64,000 nucleotides of DNA from Opitutaceae bacterium (GTDB lineage: Bacteria; Verrucomicrobiota; Verrucomicrobiia; Opitutales; Opitutaceae): positions 124,001 to 188,000 of the forward strand of contig JABTUS010000001.1 in NCBI GenBank assembly GCA_015075305.1, written 5' to 3'. Under the pieces are notes generated by a model. That model saw only the letters and a program-made list of their open reading frames with translations. It had not been told where the DNA came from and did not search any database. The stretch's first letter is position 1, and each line of letters opens with the position of its first letter. Position numbers and translations under genes: made by a program. This document shows positions 56,499-64,000 of this stretch, piece by piece.

Positions 56499-57725
56499 TC
56501 AACCTGGCCCCAGCGCCTGCCTCAGGATTGCACGGTTCACTTTTCCCTGCTCGTTGCGGGGCCAGGGCTTGATGGGGAGATAGCGTTTGGGTCGGCCATA
56601 GGGGGCAAGCGCGCGCTCAATATCAGCCTGCACGCGGGTCCAATCAGGAGCTGTCCCAGTGTCCTCATAGCAAACCACCACGACCTGCCCCCAAGTCGAG
56701 TCGCTCTGCCCCAGGACCACCACATCGCTGAATTGCCCACTGGTTCGCAGGACGGCTTCAACCGCAAACGGATCCACCTTTTCCCCGCCGGTAATGATGA
56801 CCTGATCCCGGCGGCCCACAATCCGAAGCCGCCCCTCGTCATCGATACTTCCGAAATCACCAGTCTCGAATCGGCCGTGAATTGACGCCGGCAAACCCGC
56901 GTATCCGCGAAACACCGAATCCCCGAGCAGCACCACCACACTCTCCGCATTGATTTCAATTCTGACATGCGGGAGCGCCCGACCGCAACTGCGGTCACCG
57001 GACAGAAACTCCCCCGGCAGTTGCGCCGCCACCATGGCGGCTGTCTCGGTCATGCCGTAACTGAGCGCAACAGGAATGCCTGCAGCCGCGGCCTTGTCCA
57101 GCAAGGCGTTCCATGAAGGACCGCCGCCCAGAAAGACCGCGCGAAAGGTCTTCAGCCAGTGGACTGCCGATTCACTCTCCAGCAGTCTTTGCAACTGCGT
57201 CGGCACCAGCGAAAGGCAACCCCGCGTACCACGCTCCTTCGGCAGCTCTCCGGCTTGCAGCGATGACCAGTCACCCGCCGTGTAAACGCCGCCCGTCAAC
57301 GCACAGCGCAGCCAGGCCATCAGCCCGCTGACGTGATGCAGCGGCAGAACTCCAAACGCATCCACGACCTTCTCGCCGAAGTGCCGCTGGAAACCCCGCA
57401 CGGCCGCCACGAGCGTGCCCTCATCATGACGCGCGAGCTTGAGACTCCCGCCGGTTCCTCCAGTCGGAATGTGGAGCCAGCCCAATCGGGTGGGATTTTC
57501 GGCAGCCCGCGCCGTCTGCACAGCCACATCGCAAAGCTGCTCAAATCTGGCTGTCTCCGGCACCGTCCATCTCGGATCCGCAAGAAACACGAGCCCGCCG
57601 GCAGCCACACCTTCAGCAAACTTTCGCTGAAACTGGCGCGGATCGGCTTCGCGGACGATGGTTCGGCTCCGCGACAAGCCGGCAAACCGCACTCCCAAAC
57701 AATCAGCTAGTTCAGCGCGTTCCAT
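56499..57725 (-). CDS. menE: O-succinylbenzoate-CoA ligase-like AMP-binding enzyme
   Basis: The start at ATG 57723-57725 (MERAELADCLGVRFAGLSRS) gives 408 residues and overlaps the end of menC by 19 bp. Adenylate-forming motifs: WLHIPTGGTGGSLK (phosphate loop), ALSYGMTETAAMV, ETGDFGSIDDEG, RRDQVIITGGEKVDP and NEQGKVNRAIL with the catalytic Lys near the C terminus. It activates o-succinylbenzoate and joins it to CoA in menaquinone synthesis. The N-terminal part is shorter than in many acyl-CoA ligases, as in other MenE proteins. Coupling to menC makes the assignment strong. Confidence 0.9.
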   Translation of the reverse strand: MERAELADCLGVRFAGLSRSRTIVREADPRQFQRKFAEGVAAGGLVFLADPRWTVPETARFEQLCDVAVQTARAAENPTRLGWLHIPTGGTGGSLKLARHDEGTLVAAVRGFQRHFGEKVVDAFGVLPLHHVSGLMAWLRCALTGGVYTAGDWSSLQAGELPKERGTRGCLSLVPTQLQRLLESESAVHWLKTFRAVFLGGGPSWNALLDKAAAAGIPVALSYGMTETAAMVAAQLPGEFLSGDRSCGRALPHVRIEINAESVVVLLGDSVFRGYAGLPASIHGRFETGDFGSIDDEGRLRIVGRRDQVIITGGEKVDPFAVEAVLRTSGQFSDVVVLGQSDSTWGQVVVVCYEDTGTAPDWTRVQADIERALAPYGRPKRYLPIKPWPRNEQGKVNRAILRQALGPG

Positions 57726-58744
57726 GCCCGACAAGAATCGATGTGGGCCACGTCCGCCCATTGAATGAAGGGTGCCAGATAGGGGCCATTCAGACATGGC
57801 TCCGCAAAAAGCGGCCACACGCCAAACCCAAGCGCACGCCGCTCGCCCCTCCAGGAAAAAGCGAGCGTGAGCGCGTTGCGCGCGCCCACCGCGGTTTCCA
57901 GCGCCGACGAAAAAACCACCTTCGATTTCGCAAGCGCGAGGCGTTCGAGCATCAACGTCGGTTCCGCGAGCAGCGAGGGTTTCACGACAAAAACGCCCGG
58001 CCAGCCATTGCCCAGCCAGGTCGCGATGTCGCTCCCGCGCACAAGCGACTCATCCAATGCGACCGGCGTCGGATAATCACCCGCCAGACCCAGCAGCAGA
58101 TCCTCCGCACCGCGGGCGTTCCAGGCGATGGGCTGCTCAACATGTTCAATCGGCCGCTCCGCACAGCAATCGAGCCAGCGCTCAGACTGTCTGCGATCCC
58201 ACGCACCGTTCGCATCCAGTCGGAGCCTGGCGCCATCGGGCATTCTTGCAAGCAGGTCGTCCAGGAGCGCCAGCTCCTCACCGATCGGCTCGACGCCGAC
58301 CTTCCATTTGAAAACACGAAAGCCGATTTCAGTTCGCGCATCGATCTCCTTCAGTGCCGCACGGCCCGCCGGAAGCAGGCAGGCCACCGGCCAGGCGGCG
58401 GGCGACGGTTGCTCATCAGCCCTCCCCTCCGCGGCGGCGGAATCGATCTCCATCATGCGTCGTGCCGCGTCAATTGCGGCATGCAGGCATTCCAAATCCG
58501 GGGAAATGCGAGTGATGTCCTCGCACGCGGGACGATCCCCAAGCGCCCTCAACGCAGCGTCTGCATCACTCCAGGTTTCCCGGTTGAACCCTGGCAGCGG
58601 ACAAACCTCTCCAAGCCCAACCCTGCCGGCTTCGTCCGTCAGCCGCACAATGCCTCCTTCCCGTGATGTGTGCACGCCATGGGCCGTCCGCAGCGGACGC
58701 AGCAACGGAAGCGAATAGGAACGAAACTCCAGTTCCAGCGACAC
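57707..58744 (-). CDS. menC: o-Succinylbenzoate synthase
   Basis: This 345-residue enolase-superfamily enzyme starts at GTG 58742-58744. The lid domain has SLPLLRPLRTAHGVHTSREG; the barrel has FKWKVGVEP (the Lys-x-Lys pair), RLRLDANGAW, IEHVEQPIAW, VALDESLV and VVKPSLL, giving the Lys, Asp, Glu, Asp and Lys positions of the active site. It dehydrates SHCHC to o-succinylbenzoate in menaquinone synthesis. The downstream menE gene overlaps by 19 bp. The protein is a little shorter than some OSBS enzymes of other phyla. Confidence 0.92.
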   Translation of the reverse strand: MSLELEFRSYSLPLLRPLRTAHGVHTSREGGIVRLTDEAGRVGLGEVCPLPGFNRETWSDADAALRALGDRPACEDITRISPDLECLHAAIDAARRMMEIDSAAAEGRADEQPSPAAWPVACLLPAGRAALKEIDARTEIGFRVFKWKVGVEPIGEELALLDDLLARMPDGARLRLDANGAWDRRQSERWLDCCAERPIEHVEQPIAWNARGAEDLLLGLAGDYPTPVALDESLVRGSDIATWLGNGWPGVFVVKPSLLAEPTLMLERLALAKSKVVFSSALETAVGARNALTLAFSWRGERRALGFGVWPLFAEPCLNGPYLAPFIQWADVAHIDSCRAWNALN

Positions 58745-58775
58745 GGGCGATTCGGCTCCGGCGACGGGGCCCGCG

Positions 58776-60737
58776 TCAGCTCCCGGCCCGGGCCTTCGCG
58801 TCGGATTCTATGAGCGCACGAATGCGGTCGAGTTCGGCGCGAACGGCAGCCTTCACCTTCGGAAGATCGCCGGCTCCCTTGACGTCGGCCCGGCCAAAAA
58901 CGTAGAACTTCATCTTCGGCTCGGTCCCGGATCCGCGCGCAGCGAAAGTGTAGCCATTCGCGAGCGTGACGAAATAGAGATCCTGCTTGGGAATCTCCTC
59001 GCCATCGGCATCAATGATCGTCTGGCGGCCGAAGTCCTCGAACTTGGCGACTGCGACATCGCCGAACGCCTTGGGCGGTGAATTCCGGTAGGTTTCGAGG
59101 ATGCGCTTGATCTTCGCCGCGCCGGAGGCGCCTTCGTAGTAGAGGTTGACCACGCCCTCGAGAAAGAATCCATTTTTCAAATACAGCTCGTCGAGCTGCT
59201 CGGGGATGGTCAGCCCGCGCTCCTTCACCGCAGCCGCAAGCTCGCAGAACATCAGGCACGCGGCATTGGCGTCCTTGTCGCGCACGAGATCATTCGGAAG
59301 ATAACCGTAGCTTTCCTCCGTTCCAAGCAGCATGAAGGTTGAATGCTCCAGAAGCAGCCGCGCACGCTGCTCGAAGGGCGTCGCGTCGTAGTCGATGGCG
59401 ACGCCCTTGCGCGCGAGGAGCTCCCGCTTGAGCCGCTCCTCGTACGCGCGCATCCTGGCCGCGATCCACTTGAAGCCCGTCAGCGTGTTGATGACCTTGA
59501 TTCCATGATTCCGGGCGATCGCGTCCTGCAGCGGCGTGGTCACGAAAGTCTTGATCAGCGCGGCGCGCTGGCTTCCGCCAGCAGGCAGCCAGCCCAGCTC
59601 CTTCAGCTTCGAAATGCGGTAATCCGCCAGCAGCGCCCCAATCTGGTTGCCGGTGAGCAGTTCAAGATCCCCGCGACGGTTGCGCACCGCCACGCCCATG
59701 CGGTCGCAGTCCGGATCGGTCGCCAGCACCACATCGATCTTCCGTTCGTTCGCCAGGGCAACGGCAAGGGTGAGCGCCTCGGCGTTCTCGGGATTGGGTG
59801 ACTTCACCGTCGGGAACCGGGCGTCGAACTTCGCCTGTTGCGGAACCTCAACCACCTCGATGCCGGCGCCCCGCAGGAGAGGGGGTGAGGATACTCCGCC
59901 GACACCGTGAATGTTTGTGAAGACGACCTTGAGCGGTGTGCGCTTGAACGCACCGGGATCGATTGCAGCGTGCGCCGCCACCGCGAGGTAGGCCTGGTCG
60001 GCGCTCGCATCGAGCACGACCACGCCCTGCCTTTGAATGTCAAGAAACTCGCCCACCGCCGAGAGCGGCACGGCATTCACCTGGTCGACAATGGCCTTGT
60101 CGTGCGGCGGCACAACCTGCGCACCGTCCTCAAAGTACGCCTTGAATCCGTTGTCGTGCGGTGGATTGTGGCTCGCCGTGATCACGATGCCCGCGTGCGC
60201 CTTGAGGTGCCGCACGGTGAAGCTCAACTGGGGCGTCGATCGTGGCCCGTCAAAGATGAACGCGTTTCCCCCGAGGCGCGTCCAGGCGCTGGCCGCGAGT
60301 TCGCAGAAATGACGCGAGAAGTGGCGGACGTCATGCGCGATCACCAGTTTCGGCCGATCGAACCGGTGCGTGCTCGCGAGATGTCTGGCGACATGGCGGA
60401 AAAGCCCGATCGTGGCCCTCAGGAGCGTGAAGTCATTGAGCACATTGCTTCCCACCGCCGCGTGAGCCGGTGAGCCGGTCTCCGCATCCGGACCACGCTC
60501 GTCCGCGGTGCTGACAACGCCCATTGTCCGCCCGCGCATGCCGCCCGTGCCGAATTCCAGGTAGCGAAAAAAACGGTCATTCAGCTCCGCCCACGCCTGT
60601 CTTTCGATCAGCTCATCCATGCTGCGTCGCGCCCATTCAGGCAGGCTGACTGACTGCCAGGCACGGATATTTTCCGCTGCGGCGGGAAGCAGGTGACCGG
60701 ACTTGACGGCATTTGTGAGGGATTCGGCAGTGCTCAT
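58776..60737 (-). CDS. Phosphoglucomutase/phosphomannomutase
   Basis: The protein is 653 residues, longer than the 450-550 typical for bacterial enzymes because of an extended N terminus and inserts, in line with PgcA/yeast PGM2-like forms. Motifs: VITASHNPPHDNGFKAYFED with the phosphoserine, LATDPDCDRMGVAVRN for metal, FMLLGTEESYGYLPNDLVRD for sugar and GSGTEPKMKFYVFGRAD for phosphate. It interconverts glucose-6-P and glucose-1-P (or the mannose or ribose analogues). Glucose-1-P feeds rfbA and the pyrophosphorylase encoded next. It starts 92 bp before the end of the UDP-sugar pyrophosphorylase gene on the same strand. Confidence 0.92.
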   Translation of the reverse strand: MSTAESLTNAVKSGHLLPAAAENIRAWQSVSLPEWARRSMDELIERQAWAELNDRFFRYLEFGTGGMRGRTMGVVSTADERGPDAETGSPAHAAVGSNVLNDFTLLRATIGLFRHVARHLASTHRFDRPKLVIAHDVRHFSRHFCELAASAWTRLGGNAFIFDGPRSTPQLSFTVRHLKAHAGIVITASHNPPHDNGFKAYFEDGAQVVPPHDKAIVDQVNAVPLSAVGEFLDIQRQGVVVLDASADQAYLAVAAHAAIDPGAFKRTPLKVVFTNIHGVGGVSSPPLLRGAGIEVVEVPQQAKFDARFPTVKSPNPENAEALTLAVALANERKIDVVLATDPDCDRMGVAVRNRRGDLELLTGNQIGALLADYRISKLKELGWLPAGGSQRAALIKTFVTTPLQDAIARNHGIKVINTLTGFKWIAARMRAYEERLKRELLARKGVAIDYDATPFEQRARLLLEHSTFMLLGTEESYGYLPNDLVRDKDANAACLMFCELAAAVKERGLTIPEQLDELYLKNGFFLEGVVNLYYEGASGAAKIKRILETYRNSPPKAFGDVAVAKFEDFGRQTIIDADGEEIPKQDLYFVTLANGYTFAARGSGTEPKMKFYVFGRADVKGAGDLPKVKAAVRAELDRIRALIESDAKARAGS

Positions 60738-60828
60738 GATTGGGCGATGAAGTCAGAAAAACCGGGGCGCGCTGGAAAGGCAACCGTCACGACGCGCGAC
60801 GCAATCCAGTGATTGGCGCCAGGTGCGG

Positions 60829-62250
60829 TCATTCGAGGTAAAGACCGTCATGAAGGACGGGCTTTCGGGCAAGGCGAGCCCAGGACTCCGCGAACGAATC
60901 CTCGTCGTATCCAAACAACGGCGACACCTCCAAGGCCATCGCAGGCAGTCCCGTGCCGTCCGTTTCCACCGTCACGCCATTCGCCCGCAGCCAGCGCACA
61001 GCCTGCCGGATCTGATCGTCACGCGATGTCTTCGGGGAATCCACTCCCTCGGCATTCTTCACCGGGGAGAAGTCGTCGGCACGGCGGGTCTCAATGACAA
61101 GCGGTCGATGCGCGAAGGGAAGCGCGTCGAAGACGAACATCTCGAACTTGACGCCGTTCGCCTTCTCCGGCTTCAGCGGATTTCCGGAGCCATCCACAGT
61201 CGGAATCTTCTTGTCCGCACGATGGAAAGGCATCACCGCTCCGCCCTCCCCCCGCGCCATGCGCCGGATAAAATCGCGGTTCATGACGTGAATCGCAATC
61301 GAACCGGCGGCATAACGCAGCTCACCGGAAACCGGATCACGCTGCTCCTGGAGAGAGGCCGGCAGATCCGAATACTCGACAACGACCGTCTTGCCGCGCA
61401 GCACGCAGAAGTGGCCGAGCTTTTCACCGGGGTAGGCCTTGGGGATCATCTTGCTGCTCATTTCCGAACCCGAAAGCAGATGCCAGCCGATGAAAGCAGG
61501 GTCGATGCACCGCACCAGCGGATTGTCCACCTGGAAGTAACTCAGGACATCGATCCCCTCCTTCTCCATGAGGTCGAGTGCGCCGCTGCGATGCAGCGCC
61601 CTCAGCGCCCCCCCGTGTCCGTCAGGTGAAAGTGCAATCGAACCCGGGGTTTCCAGCATGATCTTTCCGTCAAACGATACCGCGGGCATTCGCCCCTGGC
61701 GGAAAAAGTGAACCCTCTCGCAATTCAATCCGAAGAAATTCGACCGAACGAAAAAACCCCTCGTTGCCTCATGATTCTGATGGCTGGTCATGATGAACCA
61801 ATGCAGCGGCCGGCCGTACCGAATCTCCGCTGCGCGAAGTTTTTCGGCAAAAACCTGGAACAGCGTCTTCCTCCGCACCGGCGTCACCGGGAACGTGCCC
61901 TTGGGTCCATCATACCCCAGTCGGGTTCCCTGTCCGCCAGCCACGGTGAATGCCGCGATTCGTCCCGCGCGAAGCGCCCGCCCGCCCTCCTCCTTGGCGC
62001 GCGACCACACCTCGCAAGCGCCACCCTTCTCCGGCAGCTTCTCGTAGGGGGCCGGTGAAAGCCCTGAGAGATCCAGGGACGCTGACGCAGCCTGAACGAC
62101 CAGCGTTCGGTTCAGGCGCTCAACTTCCCCCAGATCAATCTCCGCCGCCTCCGCCAGGAGCCTCTCCCGCTCGGACGCAGACAACTGATCGTAAAACGCA
62201 AAAACCTGGCCCTGACCGGCACGATGAAAGGAATCAACAAGAGGATGCAT
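60829..62250 (-). CDS. UDP-N-acetylglucosamine/UDP-sugar pyrophosphorylase (UDPGP family)
   Basis: The start at ATG 62248-62250 (MHPLVDSFHRAGQGQVFAFY) gives 473 residues; a TTG at 62301 overlaps the ftsB stop and is an alternative. The nucleotide-binding loop is TVAGGQGTRLGYDGPKGTFP, as in the eukaryotic-type UAP1/UDPGP fold, with FFRQGRMPAV and SYFQVDNPLVRCIDPAF downstream. It makes UDP-GlcNAc or a related UDP-sugar from UTP and sugar-1-phosphate. This eukaryote-like form is frequent in PVC bacteria. Neighbouring phosphoglucomutase can supply a sugar-1-phosphate. The exact sugar is uncertain. Confidence 0.85.
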   Translation of the reverse strand: MHPLVDSFHRAGQGQVFAFYDQLSASERERLLAEAAEIDLGEVERLNRTLVVQAASASLDLSGLSPAPYEKLPEKGGACEVWSRAKEEGGRALRAGRIAAFTVAGGQGTRLGYDGPKGTFPVTPVRRKTLFQVFAEKLRAAEIRYGRPLHWFIMTSHQNHEATRGFFVRSNFFGLNCERVHFFRQGRMPAVSFDGKIMLETPGSIALSPDGHGGALRALHRSGALDLMEKEGIDVLSYFQVDNPLVRCIDPAFIGWHLLSGSEMSSKMIPKAYPGEKLGHFCVLRGKTVVVEYSDLPASLQEQRDPVSGELRYAAGSIAIHVMNRDFIRRMARGEGGAVMPFHRADKKIPTVDGSGNPLKPEKANGVKFEMFVFDALPFAHRPLVIETRRADDFSPVKNAEGVDSPKTSRDDQIRQAVRWLRANGVTVETDGTGLPAMALEVSPLFGYDEDSFAESWARLARKPVLHDGLYLE

Positions 62251-62297
62251 GAAGGAAAGCGGCAGTAGTCGCTTGCCGACAGAAAATCCCAAGGCGC

Positions 62298-62585
62298 TCA
62301 ATCCTCAAAGCGAAAAACCATTTCGTCCGGCTTCGCGTAGAGAAGACGTCGCCGGATGACACGCTCCACGTAGGACGGGTCCTCGCGCAGGCGTTGAAGG
62401 ACTTTCTCCTGCTCAGACAGGCGCACCTGCAGTTCAGCCAGGCGGTTGCGCGCGGCTGTCTCCTGAATGCGCAACTGCCCAAGCTCGCGCCGCGTCTGCC
62501 AGAAAAAACCAGCGGACATCACGCCCACCACGACGAACAGCGAGAGGTAGACGACGATGATCAGTTTTCGAACGTTTACGGCCAC
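62298..62585 (-). CDS. Septum formation initiator, FtsB/DivIC family
   Basis: This 95-residue protein has one N-terminal membrane segment (residues 6-28, LIIVVYLSLFVVVGVMSAGF) followed by a coiled coil at about 32-70 (ETAARNRLAELQVRLSEQEK) and a short tail, RVIRRRLLYAKPDEMVFRF. This matches FtsB/DivIC, which bridges FtsL and FtsQ in the divisome. It is upstream of, and nearly overlaps, the pyrophosphorylase gene. Sequence conservation in this family is low, so size, topology and the tail motif carry the call. Confidence 0.85.
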   Translation of the reverse strand: MAVNVRKLIIVVYLSLFVVVGVMSAGFFWQTRRELGQLRIQETAARNRLAELQVRLSEQEKVLQRLREDPSYVERVIRRRLLYAKPDEMVFRFED

Positions 62586-62694
62586 GGCAGGATTGGAGGG
62601 GATTTACACAAAACTGTAAATTCTGTCCTCAACGTTTTTTTCACGGGAGATTTGTAAGCAAGTTGCCGATGTTCAAACCGCAACCACACACGCC

Positions 62695-63510
62695 ATGTAC
62701 CAGAGTTTTTATGGGTTCACGGAGATGCCGTTCAACATCACCCCTGACCCCAAATTCCTCTATCTGAGCCCGACCCATCTTGACGCGCTGCAACATCTGA
62801 AGTTCGGCGTTGAACAGAAGAAGGGATTCATCGTGCTCGTCGGGGAGGTCGGCTGCGGGAAAACCACCCTCTGCCGCCGATTCCTGAACGAACTCGATTC
62901 CAAGCACTGGGACTCCGCCCTGATCTTGAATCCGCGGGTCAACGAAACCCAGATGCTGAAAGCGATCCTCACTGAACTCGGCGAAACCAAACTCGCCCGC
63001 AATCAACATGACCTTGTCGCCCAGATAAATCGCGTCCTCATGAGCCGTATCGAGGCTGGGCGCGACATCGTGTTGATCATCGACGAAGCGCAAAATCTGT
63101 CGTTCGAGGTTCTGGAACAGGTCCGCCTCCTGTCGAATCTTGAGACTGACAAGCAGAAGCTGCTGCAAATCGTCCTTATGGGGCAGCCAGAGTTGAAAAC
63201 CATGCTCGCCCGGGAGGAACTCCGCCAGCTCCGGCAGCGCATCCTGATTCACTACGAACTCTTTCCCCTGAATATCGGTGATCTCACGCACTATGTTCAT
63301 CACCGGCTTACCCTGGCTGGCGGACAGGGCCGCCCCCATTTTACCAACTGGGCGATTCGTGCGGTGCAGCGGGCATCGCGCGGAGTGCCAAGGATTGCAA
63401 ATAATCTCTGCGATAAGGCCCTTCTGGCCGCATTCTTGCGCGAGTCCGATGAAGTTACTTGGAAGGACGTCCGGCGTGCCGTTAAGGACGTTGCAACCCT
63501 TACCAACTAA
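62695..63510 (+). CDS. ExeA/GspA-type AAA ATPase
   Basis: This 271-residue protein begins MYQSFYGFTEMPFNITPDPK, the ExeA family opening. Walker A is GEVGCGKTTLCRR, Walker B VLIIDEAQNLS, and the sensor region LRQRILIHYELFPL. In type II secretion, ExeA/GspA works with ExeB/GspB to place the secretin through the peptidoglycan. A GspB-like gene follows 69 bp downstream, which supports this role. It lacks the C-terminal peptidoglycan-binding domain seen in longer ExeA proteins. It could instead serve polysaccharide export, where shorter homologues occur. Confidence 0.88.
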   Translation: MYQSFYGFTEMPFNITPDPKFLYLSPTHLDALQHLKFGVEQKKGFIVLVGEVGCGKTTLCRRFLNELDSKHWDSALILNPRVNETQMLKAILTELGETKLARNQHDLVAQINRVLMSRIEAGRDIVLIIDEAQNLSFEVLEQVRLLSNLETDKQKLLQIVLMGQPELKTMLAREELRQLRQRILIHYELFPLNIGDLTHYVHHRLTLAGGQGRPHFTNWAIRAVQRASRGVPRIANNLCDKALLAAFLRESDEVTWKDVRRAVKDVATLTN

Positions 63511-63579
63511 GCGCTCCGGCATGGCCCATCCGACGTTAACTGCCAACTCCCGATTCTTGACAGCCAACCATACCCGCGC

Positions 63580-64000
63580 ATGAGCCTGATCAACGAAGCC
63601 CTCAAGAAAGCGCAGAAGCAACGCGCGCATGAACCCCTGAGCTCAATCCCGGTGTCCGCTAATGCGCAAGCATCACCACGGGTGATCAAGCGTAAAGAGC
63701 CGATGCCCGCGAAGACGCTTGTCGTTGTCGGCGCGCTTTGCGTCATCCTGGTCGTCGCCCTCGGTGCCGGGGGATGGTACGTCTTCAAGGAGAGTTCGAC
63801 TCAGATCGCCGCCAGCAGCACCAATCAGGCTGCATCGTCGCACAGCACCGATACGCATCCGGCAAAAGCCGGCAATCCCTCGCCCGCCGATCCAGCCATC
63901 GCGACCGTTTCGCTGCAGCAAACGGCAGCTCCCGGGACAAGCGCGGCGACCCCAGCCGGGGTGACCACTGTGGCCAATGCTGCCACAACCACCACATTGG
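63580..64000 (+). CDS. GspB-like general secretion protein (N-terminal part, cut by window edge)
   Basis: From ATG 63580 about 140 residues are visible up to the window end. It begins MSLINEALKKAQKQRAHEPL, a typical GspB/ExeB N terminus, and has one membrane segment (TLVVVGALCVILVVALGAGG) at about 48-68 followed by a Ser/Thr/Ala-rich periplasmic linker. The C-terminal part is outside the window. With the ExeA-type ATPase it would form the pair that helps assemble an outer-membrane secretin. Confidence 0.8.
   Translation, partial: MSLINEALKKAQKQRAHEPLSSIPVSANAQASPRVIKRKEPMPAKTLVVVGALCVILVVALGAGGWYVFKESSTQIAASSTNQAASSHSTDTHPAKAGNPSPADPAIATVSLQQTAAPGTSAATPAGVTTVANAATTTTL

Overview
The window looks like the chromosome of a Gram-negative member of the PVC group, most probably Verrucomicrobiota close to Opitutaceae. 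This is inferred from gene content: PVC-type dehydrogenase/cytochrome c and ThuA proteins, a family B DNA polymerase, a family 78 rhamnosidase, LPS synthesis (WaaA), a complete mreBCD-mrdA cluster, menaquinone genes and overall high GC. I could not run a database search, so every family name rests on motifs read by eye.

Layout. 1-19.6 kb: the 5' part of gcvT (minus strand, cut by the window edge), a His-rich small protein and a zinc-type TonB receptor, a rhamnosidase, waaA, a dTDP-rhamnose type cluster (reductase, rfbB, rfbA, glycosyltransferase), a ThuA-ankyrin protein, a Gfo/Idh oxidoreductase, a molybdenum hydroxylase large subunit, DNA polymerase B and a membrane protein. 19.7-25.8 kb: DUF2017, clpS, proS, a hypothetical protein, a hybrid histidine kinase and tRNA-Cys. 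25.8-26.5 kb: a toxin-antitoxin pair with a frameshifted toxin. 26.8-35.6 kb: an AraC regulator divergent from a four-gene catabolic-looking operon (TIM-barrel protein, cupin, 1673-aa PVC protein, Tm-1-like protein).

35.6-48.4 kb is an accessory island. It holds a transposase remnant, a translationally coupled pair coding for an 1883-aa protein with two sacsin/Hsp90-like ATPase modules and a SNF2-type helicase, and three small modules (two PIN toxin-antitoxin pairs and a DUF4160/DUF2442 pair). Five copies of a roughly 210-bp structured repeat, all in the same orientation, separate and flank these modules. This is the most novel part of the window: a candidate two-gene defence or nucleoprotein-remodelling system in a repeat-delimited array.

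48.4-64 kb returns to core genes: mreB-mreC-mreD-mrdA (cell elongation), polX, a DHNA-CoA type thioesterase, a VapBC pair and a small protein, menE and menC, phosphoglucomutase, a UDP-sugar pyrophosphorylase, ftsB, an ExeA-type ATPase and the start of a GspB-like gene that runs off the window.

How the genes work together: rfb genes, GT2, WaaA, phosphoglucomutase and the pyrophosphorylase all feed envelope polysaccharide; mre/mrdA/ftsB shape the wall; thioesterase, menE and menC belong to menaquinone synthesis; ClpS with DUF2017 points to the Clp N-degron route. The AraC-linked operon probably handles a carbohydrate-related compound, but its substrate cannot be read from sequence.
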